Positions 44,321-55,960 of a stretch of DNA of 64,000 bases are shown here, piece after piece; position 1 is the stretch's first letter, and each line of letters starts with the position of its first letter. The stretch lies in the NCBI GenBank assembly GCA_031002005.1, contig CM061918.1:62902531-62966530 (forward strand), read 5' to 3'. Made by a program: the position numbers and the translations under genes. The notes below the pieces were generated by a model. It was not told the DNA's origin. It made no database searches and was given only the letters and a program-made list of their open reading frames with translations. This DNA is from Vandiemenella viatica. Taxonomy: Eukaryota; Arthropoda; Insecta; Orthoptera; Morabidae.

Positions 44321-44721
44321 TTATTGATAAAAATGCGAATGAAGTTTGCATTGTGCTTGGTTCTGTGATGGCCTCTCGCTTAACGTAAGGAGTCAGTTTA
44401 ATTGAAAGAAATTTTAATTTAAAGAGAAAAGATACCGAAACACTTAAAAAAACATGAATAGATAACCCAGATCATTAGCTTGCGATAATAACCACATATA
44501 TGAATAGAAAATATAATGAAAACATCCACATCGTTCGAACATAAGCAAAAGCAGCCAATATGTGGATTTAAACAAAATACATACCTTCATTTATGATTGA
44601 TTTCAATTTAAAACATATCGAACCATTACAGAAACAATCTTAGCTAGGTATAATAGCGATATCTATAGACACAGAGTGTAAACATTTCTAGGCGCGTGAC
44701 GTCACAAGACTACAGAGATAA

Positions 44722-45059
44722 GGGAGCGTCCGTAAATTACGTGACTCGTCTAGGCGGGGAGGAGGGGTTGGCTGAAAAACTACGCTGGGCTACGTGGGGG
44801 GGGGGGGGGGGTTCCGAGCCAGGCCACGTAGCTTTTCGTTTATATTATTTGTCATAGTTAAAATGAGGTACAGAACACTCAACAGCATGTGAATATTTAT
44901 TTCCGTCATTTAATTATCTCCGTATGTAATTCACGATAGTAGGACGCGAAAATGGTACAAAATGCCTTCAATAGGTAAGAAAGCTACGTGCTACGTGGGG
45001 GAGAGGGGGAGAGGGTTCACAGTAGGCAAAATAGAGCTACGTGGTTTATGGACGCTCCC
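44722..45059 (+). mobile_element. PIF/Harbinger-type MITE (GGGAGCG family), TSD TAA
   Basis: GGGAGCGTCCGTAAATTACG start and CGTGGTTTATGGACGCTCCC end, flanked by TAA at 44719-44721 and 45060-45062. Lies only 400 bp from its sister at 43981, with different TSD, so an independent insertion. Confidence 0.9.
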
Positions 45060-45314
45060 TAATGACTAATGGCTAACTTTCATTACTGTTCCCCCGATTA
45101 TTTCTGCAACGATTAGGACTTAACTGAGAGAGGGTAAATCTGTTGACTGGAGGCCAATTTGGGGTTCTTTTGGTGTCAGCTATCAACAAAGCAGTTAATA
45201 TCCCGTTAACTAAACAGTTCAGATTCACAAGGGGCTAAGGAAATTTATGTTCATCATAAGCAGTGACGAGTAATATCTTGACTGCTAATGCTTTCCCACA
45301 TCATGTAATACATT

Positions 45315-45485
45315 AGAGTCCAACGCTCTGTCTCATCGCATAGTACTTGGTTCGCATCCTGGAACGGCCATAAATATTTAGATTCGGCACCTCGGAGTAA
45401 ATAGCATGTTGCATCATGCTACTAGTACAGTGTGTAAAGTTCTCGCCGTCGACGAGTGATAAAGCGTGGAGTATAAAGAATCAGG
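45315..45485 (+). repeat. SINE family A, very degenerate
   Basis: B-box-like TTGGTTCGCATCCTGG, 'ggccataaatatttagattc', and the tail 'tcgccgtcgacgagtgataa' resembling GCCGTCGACGAGGCGTAAAG; the middle is decayed or deleted. Confidence 0.5.
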
Positions 45486-45686
45486 GCGGTACGATGTCTG
45501 TAGTGCATTTACGGTGGGTAATAGGACACTCTGCTAACTCTACTGGGAGTCAGGTTACGGCGTGTCCGCTTCGCAGTAACCAACTGCGCTGTCGCGACAA
45601 TAACCAGCTCTTAAATTCACTCTCCCGTCCTTGACAACACTTCGCGCACATTGAAAAGGAAAACGGACACATGATAGCTTGTTATT

Positions 45687-46044
45687 AGTGATGCGACAGA
45701 TATCTGCTTCCGCATCTGCGGAAGTTCTGCATGCTTTTAACATCCGTTTATGCATCCGCATCCGCAAATTTGATAACGGAAATTTAATCGGAAGCTTACA
45801 ACGGAGTGGAGCTGGCGCGGCGTACTTCAGAACAATTCCAAAATTTGTTAAGAATGTTACGCGATGAATTGAACGCGAGAGCAAGATTTAGAGAACTGAC
45901 CAAAGACGACAAATACACAATTGTGACATATTTAGATCAACGATGTAAATCCTACTTTTTTCACCAGTGTCTCTACGGAGCAGTTGAGTCTAAATTACTA
46001 AATATGACATCAACAGAATCAGAGATACAACAAACCCCACTATT
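45687..46044 (+). pseudogene. hAT transposon fragment, cut by a LINE
   Basis: A possible left terminus TAGTGATGCGACAGATATCT is followed by CATCCGCATCCGC subrepeats. The frame from 45806 reads FQNLLRMLRDELNARARFRE, then DDKYTIVTYLDQRCKSYFF, matching the hAT core pattern K-x-x-x-I-x-T-x-L-D-x-R-x-K-x-x-(F/Y)-F. It stops where the LINE tail at 46045 begins. The remainder of the element is not seen on the far side. Confidence 0.6.
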
Positions 46045-46997
46045 ATTATTATTTAATTGCAATGGAGCACACGCTCCGGTGGCAATTTAAATACACACCC
46101 ATCTTCCCCCTATCCTGCACCCACCTACATTTGGCCTCTACAAATTTTATCTTTAAATTCTTTCAACGTTTTCGGCAAATTATTCATTATTTCTCTTGGT
46201 AACTCATTCAAATCCCTGACACCCTTACCTAAAAAAGAGAATCTTCCCACACCCTTGTGCCTGAAATCGATTGCCAGCTTGTGGTCATGGTCATCTTTTC
46301 TCTTCCATGCACAACTTTTCATACCTACTCCAATATCTTTCCATGCCTCATCGCCAGTATATGCCCTGTACTCTCCCATGACCCTCCTCATCCTCCTCCT
46401 GTCTTGCAATGAATCCCATTCCAGCTCCTTTATCATATCCGTCACTGATTGCATTCTGCGATAATTTCCAGAAACAAATCTAGCAGCCCTTTTTTACACC
46501 CTCTCCAACTCCTGTATTTGATACGTAAAATGAGGGTCCCATACTACACTACCATATTCGAGCAATGGTCTGACAAAAGTTTTGCAACCAAATTCCTTTA
46601 CTTCTCTCGTACATCCCCTCGTCACTCTCTCCAACAAGTGCAGAACTTTGAAACCTTTTCCAACCACCTGCCCAATGTGTCCTGCCCAGTTAAGCTTGTT
46701 ATCAAAAGTAATACCAAGATATTTACATTTCAAGTCTTCAGCAAGCAATTCTTTCCCCACCTTATATTCATAATTAACCTTTTGTTTTTTATTTGTGTAT
46801 CTAAAAAGCTGACTCTTCTTTGCATTTATCTTCATTCCATGTTTACCAACCCAACTAGATTTCCTGTCCAGATCACCCTGCAACTGTTTACAATCCTCCA
46901 TCGTTTTGATTCTTTTATACAGCATTATGTCATCTGCAAACAATCTAATTTCAGATAGTAAACGATCAACACAATTATTCATTAGAATAATGAATAG
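46045..46997 (-). pseudogene. CR1/L2-like LINE, 5'-truncated, with FADD motif
   Basis: The minus strand starts at ILMNNCVDRLLSEIRLFADD (catalytic motif at about 46937) and runs to LPKTLKEFKDKI, then the antisense hairpin (GGAGCACACGCTCC, 46063-46076) and tail at the low-coordinate end. A single internal stop (about 46495) separates two otherwise open frames. No target duplication could be fixed. Confidence 0.88.
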
Positions 46998-47926
46998 CTT
47001 AACATAATGATGGCATATCTTCCTCCAAAAAGTCCACTCTACGTCATGATCATTACAAAAGTTGGAATCCAAGCTAAATATGAATAAAGACCAGCAAATT
47101 TCGACTAGAACCGACGATGGTAGCAATCTACTACTGGAGTACAAAAAATTTAGGAGATTACCTCTAAATGAAGATCCCTTATGTGGTGTAAATCGGATGC
47201 ACATAAATACCATCATTAGCCAATAGTGCGACAATATTTATTAGCTCTCGCCACCAGCGTAGACATTGAACTATTATTTAGTTATGCTGGTCTGATATAT
47301 GAGGAACACGGGATCGCATTGCAGGGTGTAAAAGCGGTCATACTACTTTTTATAAAAATATAACTTACAGCCACTTAATTCTGAATATTAATTTAGTAAA
47401 ATTTTACATTTTCATTTGTTAATAGCATTTACACTTCCGTTTCCACTAAAATTTACTTTTGACATCTGTTTCTGTTTTCCTTCCCTTAATGACACTTCTG
47501 CTGCATAAGGTTTTTGTCTATCGCCCGCGGCCTGGAGTAATAATGCTAGGATCTCAGTACAAGACCATTCATTGTTTTCTTTTGTAGGCTACTCAGAAAT
47601 ACGGAAATGTGTGGCAGTGAGGGTAATTGGGTAGTTACTTAAATTAGCCGTCTATCTATTACCTAAAATTGCATCTGTTTGTCTATTGTCTAGCACGGTT
47701 CAAATTTACCCTCCACCTGTCCCCTCCGCTACCTTGATCGGTTCTCTATACCAACTTCAACCTACGCTATCAGTGATATCCTTTGTATATTCCAATTTTG
47801 TTCTCTACAGTTATTCTATTGAAATTTTCCCTCCTTTAATTGGCTAACGGACTAGCCCGCGCATAGTAAATGATAATTCCTTTGTACCGAGATTAGAAAG
47901 GCGCCTGGATCACATTGAATCCAGAT

Positions 47927-49013
47927 TAGGGTTGACAGATGGCCGGGAAATCCGGGAATGTCCAGGAATTTTGTTACTGGTCCCGTGCCTAGGAATTATG
48001 CGTTACTGTACGGAATTCCGTATACTAGTTCTTTTCTCGAACTCTCTACGGTGGCCAAGAGGCTAAGTCAAGCATGCCACGTACATAGCGGGAGGACGGA
48101 ATGTACAAAAAAGTTTGAGCTTTTGTCCCTTAAATCAGAGGAATTGAAATTGACAGGGAAATACTCTTTGAATTTCCTGGGATTTTGAAAATTTTAGATG
48201 TAGTTAACATTGGTTCTCTTTATACAATGTTCACACGTCTGAAAGCTGTTTTTGAGGTCTTTCCAAAAGACTTGTTAAACGATAAAATCTGAGCCAATTT
48301 CTTTAGAACAAGTTTTAATGATTTTGTTAATTTAAAGAAAATAGTTGGTTTTGTTTTGTCAATTCCAACAAGCAACGCGTTTTGTGAGAGTAGTTTTAGC
48401 CCGTTGAACAATTTATGGACTAAAGAGCGAAACATAATGTCCATGGATTTGATCAAGGCTGAACTGCAAACTCAATTAATTTTGAAGAGTCTTGCTCAGA
48501 ATGTTTAGCAGTTTTGCAAAGCAGTGACGTGATAAATTAAAAAATAGTTTATCGAGATTCATTGTGATTGATGTTGATTTATCCAAAAATAGTTGTTCAA
48601 TTTTTGTTTATTTCTTGATAATACTTGTTGATTTTCTATCTAAGTTTAATTAATAAGCCTAACAGAAGTGTTCAATTTTTGTTTAAGTGTAATATTTTTG
48701 AGGTTTTGATTGATAATACCCGACGTTAGTATTCTACCAAATTATAAAAAAGCCTAAAAGAGGTGCTAGATTTTTGTTTTAAGATTAGTATTTTTCCTTT
48801 TGATTCATAATACCTGATGTTGATTTTCAACTAGAGTTTTATTAATAAACCTAAACCAGGTGCTATATATATATGTTAGATAGCATAGTTTTTACCTAAA
48901 ATATTTTTTTTATTAATTTTAATTTTTGTTCACTCTTTTAAACATATCCCTAACATACTTTTTAATCTTAGAAATGTTCCGGAAATTATAAGCCTATATC
49001 TTGCAACCCTAAT
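47927..49013 (+). mobile_element. hAT transposon with perfect 8-bp TSD
   Basis: ATCCAGAT at 47919-47926 and 49014-49021 exactly flank TAGGGTTGA and the complement of TAGGGTTGCA. TAGGGTTG termini and 8-bp duplication are typical hAT. 1087 bp, a deletion derivative. Confidence 0.9.
48262..48508 (+). pseudogene. hAT transposase C-terminal domain
   Basis: The plus strand reads VGFVLSIPTSNAFCESSFSP, then LNNLWTKERNIMSMDLIKAE and LQTQL, ending at a TAG at 48506. S-N-A-x-x-E-x-x-F-S-x-x-N is the dimerisation signature. It differs clearly from the copy at 27273, so a second hAT lineage. Catalytic core absent. Confidence 0.8.
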
Positions 49014-49021
49014 CCAGATGA

Positions 49022-49985
49022 AAAGCCAGTTCCTGTTCTAATAACAAAGTATTATTTTTTGTTGTGTATAATGACTTTTTAACCTTTGCCGTAAATTAAA
49101 TTCCACAATTGCGTTACACTTATTGGAGTGTTAATCTTTGGTGCAGAGGTTTGGTTAACGTTTTCCATACATTCTAACTTACTATATTTCAGAAAAATGA
49201 AGAAATAAATAACCAAAGTTATGTAGTAAAAAAAAAGAAAACAATATTAACAAAAATCCAAAGGGTGGAATGTTTATTTGTGTTGTAGCGTGATATTTGG
49301 CGGATGTCTAATAAAGGAGTGTTCATCTGAAATACAGTGTGATCTTTGGCTCCTATCCGTTTTCGCTAAGACTGAATAACCTTTCTTTACCCTGCTCCGC
49401 GATCACGTAGACCATAAGCTTTCATACCCCAACCATACTGGTTCTGTAGTTTTTGAATGATGCTTGGACAAAGGGTCAGTCATGCTGCGTGCTTACAGAT
49501 TTATAATAGTGTAAATTAATGCTGTATGGCTCCAAAGGTAAACCATCGTCCTATCTCTTTAACTAACATTCTTTCATAGACAGCTTCTTTTAGGTATTAC
49601 TTCTAACGAAATGACCGCCTTGATTTTCATCTTTTGTATGGTAATACGTTACAGATTTTTTTTTTATCTTTTTGACAGAAATCCATCGTTCCATAACTAT
49701 TTAAATTTTCTGTCATTCTCAATCAAATCAATCAGCGGTGGTATGAAAACAATGAAAGACACACTGGTGATAGCCGATAGGGACAGGTTTCACTGTTCCG
49801 TCGGTAGCGGAGGGCGCCAGCTTGATATCGTGAACAAACAAGTACTTTGCTCTCTGCCGCTGGACTCTGATAGCGTCCTGTAGGTAACTTCAGGCGTTTA
49901 AATCTACTTCCATTGTTAATTGTGACGACAATCTGAATATCGTGATTTAATTTCGGAATAGTGTTTACACTTTTTAAGCTTTGAT
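49022..49985. other. AT-rich, no recognisable features
   Basis: ORF 49611-49883 (+) has no domain that I recognise. Confidence 0.35.
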
Positions 49986-49989
49986 ATCA

Positions 49990-51077
49990 TGCGGTTTACT
50001 GCTCCCGTGGTCTGGTAGTTGTGTGAGCTCTCCTCTCAATACCCCGCAGGGGCCTGGTACGCAAGTGCCAGGTACGGGTTTGGCGAACCCGCGGTGCCCG
50101 AGCTGGAAACTTGTGAGCGCCGCAAGTTTCCCACACCGTAAACTCCTACCATGCTTCAACGACCACCGTAGGGCGTGGCGGTGGAACGTTGTGTGCCTAG
50201 GAGAACGGGGATCTTGGCTTCATCGCCCGGATCGCGAGGACGGTACAAACCTCTATAAAAAAAACCCTCAACCTCAAGGTCAGCCACGTGCCGAGGAGGT
50301 GCATGTGTGAGAGGTAGATCACACGCTAACGTGCAACCTCAGGGGCACCTGCGCACCCCTGTTGTAAAAGCACTTCTTTTCTAAAATGGTTTTTACTCGT
50401 GGGACCACAATTCCATCTCACAAAAAAACCAAAGACCCCTGCGGCCCGGGTGTGTCGCAGGCTAATAAAAATACACCCAATTCTTACAAACGGGCGAGGG
50501 TTGATAGCCCTCCCCCAGAAAATGGATGCAGTAACGGGAAGGACTTTGTCATCGACAATGCCTTCATAATTATGTCCAGGAAGGAGGGATCCTTCGAGAA
50601 GGTGTCCCCCTTTTATATACAAAAAGGGTTGGAAGGTCTTGCCGGGACCCTTAAATCAGTCAAGAAGCTGAGGAACGGGACCCTGCTTTTGGAAACATCT
50701 ACCCATAAGCAGGCTGTCCTCCTCCTTAAGTCTGAGAAGCTCGGGGAGTTCGCAGTAAAGTGCGAACTCCACAAAACTCTTAACTCGAGTAAAGGCGTGG
50801 TCACGTGCCGCGACCTTATCGATATTGAGCCCGAGGAACTCCTTAAGGAATGGTCAATTGAACATGTGGTCGAGGTTAGGCAGATAAAACGAAGGGTTAA
50901 CGGCAATCTTGAGAAGACTGCCACCTTCGTTCTGACGTTCGACACTCCAACGTTGCCCAAAGCCATCAAGGCCGGCTATTTAAATCTTAATATCCGTCAG
51001 TATGTCCCGGACCCTATGCGCTGTTTTAAGTGCCAACGGTTCGGGCATACGACAATGACGTGTAAGGGCAACCCCAC
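49990..51077 (+). mobile_element. 5' half of a Jockey-like LINE running into the gap
   Basis: GC content jumps at about 49990. About 400 bp of GC-rich 5' UTR precede an intact ORF1 (50386). Because the 5' UTR is present the copy is not 5'-truncated, unlike every other LINE here. ORF2 should lie in the 1000-N gap; a complete ORF2 (about 3 kb) would not fit a literal 1 kb, so the gap length is probably nominal or the copy is 3'-broken. Confidence 0.75.
50386..51077 (+). CDS. LINE ORF1: Gag-like nucleic-acid-binding protein (incomplete at the gap)
   Basis: ORF1 of Jockey-group non-LTR retrotransposons binds the element RNA. From the ATG at 50386: residues 1-60 are basic and Pro/Asn-rich (KRARVDSPPPENG); about 75-145 and 145-210 form two segments with the RRM-like pattern of Jockey-type ORF1 proteins (FYIQKGLEGLAGTLKSVKKL; ATFVLTFDTPTLPKAIKAGY); then zinc knuckle CFKCQRFGHTTMTC at residues 213-226, a perfect C-x2-C-x4-H-x4-C. 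No stop or frameshift through 230 codons; the frame then enters N. Sister proteins usually have two or three knuckles, so more should follow. Intact state implies recent mobility. Confidence 0.85.
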
Positions 51078-52077
51078 NNNNNNNNNNNNNNNNNNNNNNN
51101 NNNNNNNNNNNNNNNNNNNNNNNNNNNNNNNNNNNNNNNNNNNNNNNNNNNNNNNNNNNNNNNNNNNNNNNNNNNNNNNNNNNNNNNNNNNNNNNNNNNN
51201 NNNNNNNNNNNNNNNNNNNNNNNNNNNNNNNNNNNNNNNNNNNNNNNNNNNNNNNNNNNNNNNNNNNNNNNNNNNNNNNNNNNNNNNNNNNNNNNNNNNN
51301 NNNNNNNNNNNNNNNNNNNNNNNNNNNNNNNNNNNNNNNNNNNNNNNNNNNNNNNNNNNNNNNNNNNNNNNNNNNNNNNNNNNNNNNNNNNNNNNNNNNN
51401 NNNNNNNNNNNNNNNNNNNNNNNNNNNNNNNNNNNNNNNNNNNNNNNNNNNNNNNNNNNNNNNNNNNNNNNNNNNNNNNNNNNNNNNNNNNNNNNNNNNN
51501 NNNNNNNNNNNNNNNNNNNNNNNNNNNNNNNNNNNNNNNNNNNNNNNNNNNNNNNNNNNNNNNNNNNNNNNNNNNNNNNNNNNNNNNNNNNNNNNNNNNN
51601 NNNNNNNNNNNNNNNNNNNNNNNNNNNNNNNNNNNNNNNNNNNNNNNNNNNNNNNNNNNNNNNNNNNNNNNNNNNNNNNNNNNNNNNNNNNNNNNNNNNN
51701 NNNNNNNNNNNNNNNNNNNNNNNNNNNNNNNNNNNNNNNNNNNNNNNNNNNNNNNNNNNNNNNNNNNNNNNNNNNNNNNNNNNNNNNNNNNNNNNNNNNN
51801 NNNNNNNNNNNNNNNNNNNNNNNNNNNNNNNNNNNNNNNNNNNNNNNNNNNNNNNNNNNNNNNNNNNNNNNNNNNNNNNNNNNNNNNNNNNNNNNNNNNN
51901 NNNNNNNNNNNNNNNNNNNNNNNNNNNNNNNNNNNNNNNNNNNNNNNNNNNNNNNNNNNNNNNNNNNNNNNNNNNNNNNNNNNNNNNNNNNNNNNNNNNN
52001 NNNNNNNNNNNNNNNNNNNNNNNNNNNNNNNNNNNNNNNNNNNNNNNNNNNNNNNNNNNNNNNNNNNNNNNNNNNNN
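51078..52077. other. Assembly gap of exactly 1000 N
   Basis: Runs of exactly 1000 N are normally nominal scaffold gaps. It sits between the LINE ORF1 and the first base of the right arm. Apparent ORFs spanning it are artefacts. Confidence 0.99.
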
Positions 52078-52111
52078 TCTATAAATCAAACAAAAATAAA
52101 ATCTGACTAGG

Positions 52112-52365
52112 TGTTTATTATTATTATTATTATTATTTTGTTTATGGCTGAATGCTTTGTCGACGTCGGGGTCACTAAACGCGGACAAACTCGGGGCAGG
52201 AACGGGAAGGAATTCGGCCATGGCCTTTTGAAAGAACCATCCCAGCCTGGAGTGATTTCAAGAAACCATTGAAAACCCAAATCTAGATGGCCGGATGTGG
52301 ATTCGAACCTGCAACCACCCGAATGCGAGGCCAGAGCGTTACCTCACCCACCTCGCTCCGTAGGA
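52112..52365 (-). repeat. SINE family A (pairs with 40296-40540)
   Basis: Antisense copy with (ATT)n in place of the left arm's A/T tail, B box complement GGATTCGAACCTGC; head end GGTGGGTGAGGTAACGC in antisense near 52345. Confidence 0.88.
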
Positions 52366-52689
52366 AATTAGACAGCCGATGCTAGTTCCCGTATGTTATG
52401 TAAAGACTCGTGCTACAAGGTTAACGGAAGACACGAAATAAATTCGAAATATTCTTTTGTCTCTTCTCTTCTATCGTCCATATTCCAAGGCAGAAAGTTG
52501 TTGACGCTCAAGTGACACGCTATCTCTCTTCACCGGTTTCGGTCGATGGAGATAGTCTCAACTCTGAAAAATAGACGACAAAAGAAGAGAGATGAATGAA
52601 TATGTAGAAGTTATCTCGACTCTTCTGTCTAACCACACTTAATTTACATCATCTCTTTTAAGTGATCAAATAACTAAAGTACTCGTACT

Positions 52690-52868
52690 ACGACTACAGG
52701 GTTTCAATTTGTTTCTCTCGGAACTAGAGTGTACAGTGAAGAGTCATAGTCTATGTCACACGATCAAGAAAAGTTCTTAAAAATCCTGGCAGCACTTGGA
52801 TCTGAACCATGGATAGCGAATTTTGAAACTAAGCGATGAAACCACTGAGCTACTAGACTACTTATAAA
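52690..52868 (-). repeat. SINE family C (pairs with 39788-39965)
   Basis: Antisense match including GGATCTGAACCATGGATAGC; same divergence from the consensus as the left copy. Confidence 0.6.
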
Positions 52869-53398
52869 TTACAAAATCAGGATTGAAATTATATCGTAAT
52901 ATACGGTGCCTTAGTAAAAATATTATCAGTTATTAACTGGGATCAAGATTACAACCACTAACACACAATTCTTCTGTAGTTACGCGCAGTTTTATTTCAG
53001 AATTCTTCGTCTGTATATTTAGGTACATTTTAAGCTCTTCGTCATTGACCCATTCTAGTACAGTGGAATTTCTCTAATTCGAATTTTTTTTTCGGGCACG
53101 CGTCCCAACCTTCCCCAGTTATTTTTTCCCCGAAGAATGCTGTGACTCGTTTATCGATACCTAAAGCCCGGTCCAGACGCTACGTTTTGCACAACCTTTT
53201 GTCTGCACAGTTCAACACGTTGCAGATAAAACGTTTCGTGTAGATTTGAAAAGTGCGCAGTTTTGAATCCGGCGCGAAGACGGTACAGTTGCAGCGATAA
53301 CTGAGCTAGAGAGCATAGATGTCCAAGAACTGTGTGTGTAGACGGCAGCTCCGTTTTCCGATTTATTTTGTTCCTCAGTTTCGTCAGGCGACAATGGT

Positions 53399-53725
53399 TG
53401 ACCATGGGCAATGTTCTCGAGAATTTCTCACAGAATTTATTGCATTATACGAAAGTTTCCCATGCATTTCAAATCCAAGGAGTATAGTGAAAGGGATAAA
53501 AAGGGGGAGGCTTATGAGAGTTTAGTGGAAAAATTCTAAGAAATTGATGCAACCGCAAATAGAGAAACAGTTGGAAAAAAATTATTTGAGAAGTGTTTAC
53601 CATAAAGAATTTGGTAAAAATTAATAAATCGATTCGATCTGGGGCTGGAGGAGACGAAATCTACAAGCCATCTCTCTGGTATTTTGATTTGTTACATTTC
53701 CTAAATGATCAGGAGACACCAAGGG
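53399..53725 (+). pseudogene. MADF-domain protein of the Harbinger element (right arm)
   Basis: MVDHGQCSREFLTEFIALYE opens the MADF domain (this N-terminal block is better preserved than on the left), then frameshift; the SKEYS.RDKKGEAYESLVEK part is in another frame, followed by VYHKEFGK, and by 'EIYKPSLWYFDLLHFLND' near 53660-53710. Non-functional. Confidence 0.8.
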
Positions 53726-53774
53726 AATGATTTCACTTAACGATTGTTTCGATATAATTGTTGTGATTTCTAGG

Positions 53775-54104
53775 ACGTTGTAACTTTTCCAGTTGCCAAA
53801 AATCTTAAAGTTGCTGTTAGCCTTTCATGTGGCAATATTGCTGTTCTCAAACAAGTATTTTCTTTGCTGATAAGCGGTGTCACTAATTCCAATAAATAAG
53901 TATACATGTCTATGTCCATTCTCTAGTAGTTCCGCCAATCATTAGGGTCGTCACGTAATTCACGCAGTAATCTAATATGGGAAAAGTGCTTCCTTTTAAG
54001 AAGCCACTTCCGCGACTACTTTGAACGCCGGGTACTTCTGAGACGTTCCAATCTTTTTTAACAAGACACCATTTCAAAATTGACAAAAGTAGTACCTCCT
54101 CCAT
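53775..54104 (-). pseudogene. HARBI1-like transposase N-terminal fragment (right arm)
   Basis: From the antisense ATG at 54104: MEEVLLLSILKWCLVKKDWN, then VSEVPGVQSSRG and, after a shift, the ELRDDPNDWRN region. The right copy keeps about 12 bp (KKDWNVS region) that the left lacks. Confidence 0.75.
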
Positions 54105-54947
54105 GACGATATCACACAAAACTGGGCACCATGTGGACGCTCTAAAAATTGCAACGTTTTCATTCCGTCTTAAGACTGCGCAGACAAAAGGTTGTGCAAA
54201 ACGTAGTGTCTGGACGGGCCTTTACATTTAACTATATCCACCAACTTCGACGCTACATCGAGGGTCAAGTGAACATGAGTGATCCTCTCTTCATTGCTTT
54301 AAACTCCTAGGCTTCATGGCTTTCAAAAAAAATCAATGCAAAAAAAAACAACCATTTTTTTTCTAAACTTTAAATTTGGGTTTTACAGTATATTTTTAGT
54401 AAGTTAAAATGATGTCTGAATACAGAAGTTAAAACAATTTTTAGAGACGTTTTTCTTGTATTTTTACCTATTTTTATAAACACTTATTAATTCGAATTTT
54501 CGGTGATTCGAAGTTTATGGTCCCTTCAGGGTAGAAATAGAGAATTTCCACTTTAACTGCATCTAAAAATTCCAAAAACCCCTATTCCTAAAACAAGTGG
54601 AAGTTTTTGGTAATGGTTGCCTTTTCAATGTACTACTGCTAATTCTTCGTCCAAATCTCATCGCCAACGTACGCCTTAGTACAATAAGCCACTGTATTCA
54701 GTGGCTTCCGTCTTTCGGCACGGTGAGATTTTACGTGTAAGCGGTTTACGCGGAGCAGCCTTTTGCGTGTTACCGAGAGAAGCCTTTCTACAGCTTTGAA
54801 ACTCTCCGATTTCAAACGGGGCCGTCGGTCACAGAAAGGGGCGGCATGCGTAAAGACCACAGCACTTCCCCTCGCGACGTTAAGGATCTAAAGAAGATGC
54901 TATCCGAACGGCTTCAACTGTAGCAGTCGTTTTCTGACATACTATTT

Positions 54948-55960
54948 ATGCAAGTCCTTGGAGGTACAACCTCCAAAAACACCAACACGACAAGGTCTGT
55001 AAAGGCCGAAGAATACGGAGATCTATTTAAATGTGTATTTGCTGATGACATTGTCTTGTTGGCAGAAAGAGCTGAGGATATTGAGAAGTTACTGAATGGC
55101 ATGAACAAAATACTGAAGGAAGATTTTGGATTGAATATAAATCGAAGCAAGACTAAAGTGATGAAACATACCAGAAATGATACCAATCACTGTAGATTAA
55201 ATATCAAAATAGGATCGGATGCAATAGAAGTGACTTCTGTTATTTGGGAAGCAAAATTAGAATTGATGGCCGAAGCAGGAATGATGTTAAAAGCAGAATA
55301 GCACTAGCAAAAAGAGCCTTCACGAAAAAGAGAAATCTTTTAGTTTCAAATATTGATCTAGAAATTAGAAGGAACTTTTTAAAACTAGGTATGGAGCACA
55401 GCACTTTATGGTAGCGAAACATGGACTCTAGGAATACCTGAAAGAAAGAAAATTGAAGCATTTGAAATGTGGTGCTACAGAAGAATGCTGAAAATTAGGT
55501 GGACAGACAAAGTAAGAAATGAACGAGTTTTGGAAATGATGGGTGAGGAAAGAAGTTTATGGAAGAAGAGACAGGCTGGTAGGTCATATTTTGAGACATG
55601 CTGGATTAGTTAATTTGCTGGTGGAGGGAACAGTCGAAGGTAAGAACTGTAGAGGAAGACAGAGATTAGAATATGTGAATCAGATAATTGAGGACGTGGG
55701 TTTTAAGGAGTATGTAGAGATGAAGAGGTTAGCACAAGATAGGAAGGGATGGAGGATTGCATCAAACCAGTCGAAAGACTGATGAAAAAACAAGAGATTG
55801 TCTAAACAGTCACATACGGGGTGGTATTAATGGAGAGGCTAAAGGTGAATTGAAGGGTAGTATCAAAGCGGAAGGTAACTTGAGTATATCAGTTAACGAA
55901 GTGAGAAATCCAGGGAGAGTCGTACACGAACTGAAGAAGAAGGCTGATTAGAGTGCAAAA
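54948..55960 (+). pseudogene. RTE-like LINE, right arm, uninterrupted
   Basis: Open frame 54948-55301 carries the reverse-transcriptase motif LFKCVFADDIVLLAERAEDI and FGLNINRSKTKVMKHTRND; then RIALAKRAFTKKRNLL, KIEAFEMWCYRRMLKIRWTD, a frame 55543-55782 with RRDRLVGHILRHAGLVNLLV and 'RGRQRLEYVNQIIEDVGF', ending QSKD. No SINE at the position corresponding to 37048. The upstream fingers domain is missing, so it is 5'-truncated; at least three frame breaks. Confidence 0.87.

Larger units (their letters stand above)
53165..54221 (-). mobile_element. PIF/Harbinger deletion derivative (right arm)
   Basis: Flanked by TAA (53162-53164) and TTA (54222-54224), TIRs AGCCCGGTCCAGACGCTACG and the complement of AGGCCCGTCCAGACACTACG. 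Confidence 0.88.
53061..54552. mobile_element. Pogo-like element hosting Harbinger (right arm)
   Basis: CAGTGGAATTTCTCTAATTC start and complement at 54552; same nested organisation as 38147-39603. Confidence 0.6.

Noticed and set aside
50980..52221. Long ORFs (50386-52110 plus, 50980-52221 minus) spanning the gap
   Set aside because: Most of their length is translated N. Only the plus-strand part up to 51077 is real sequence.
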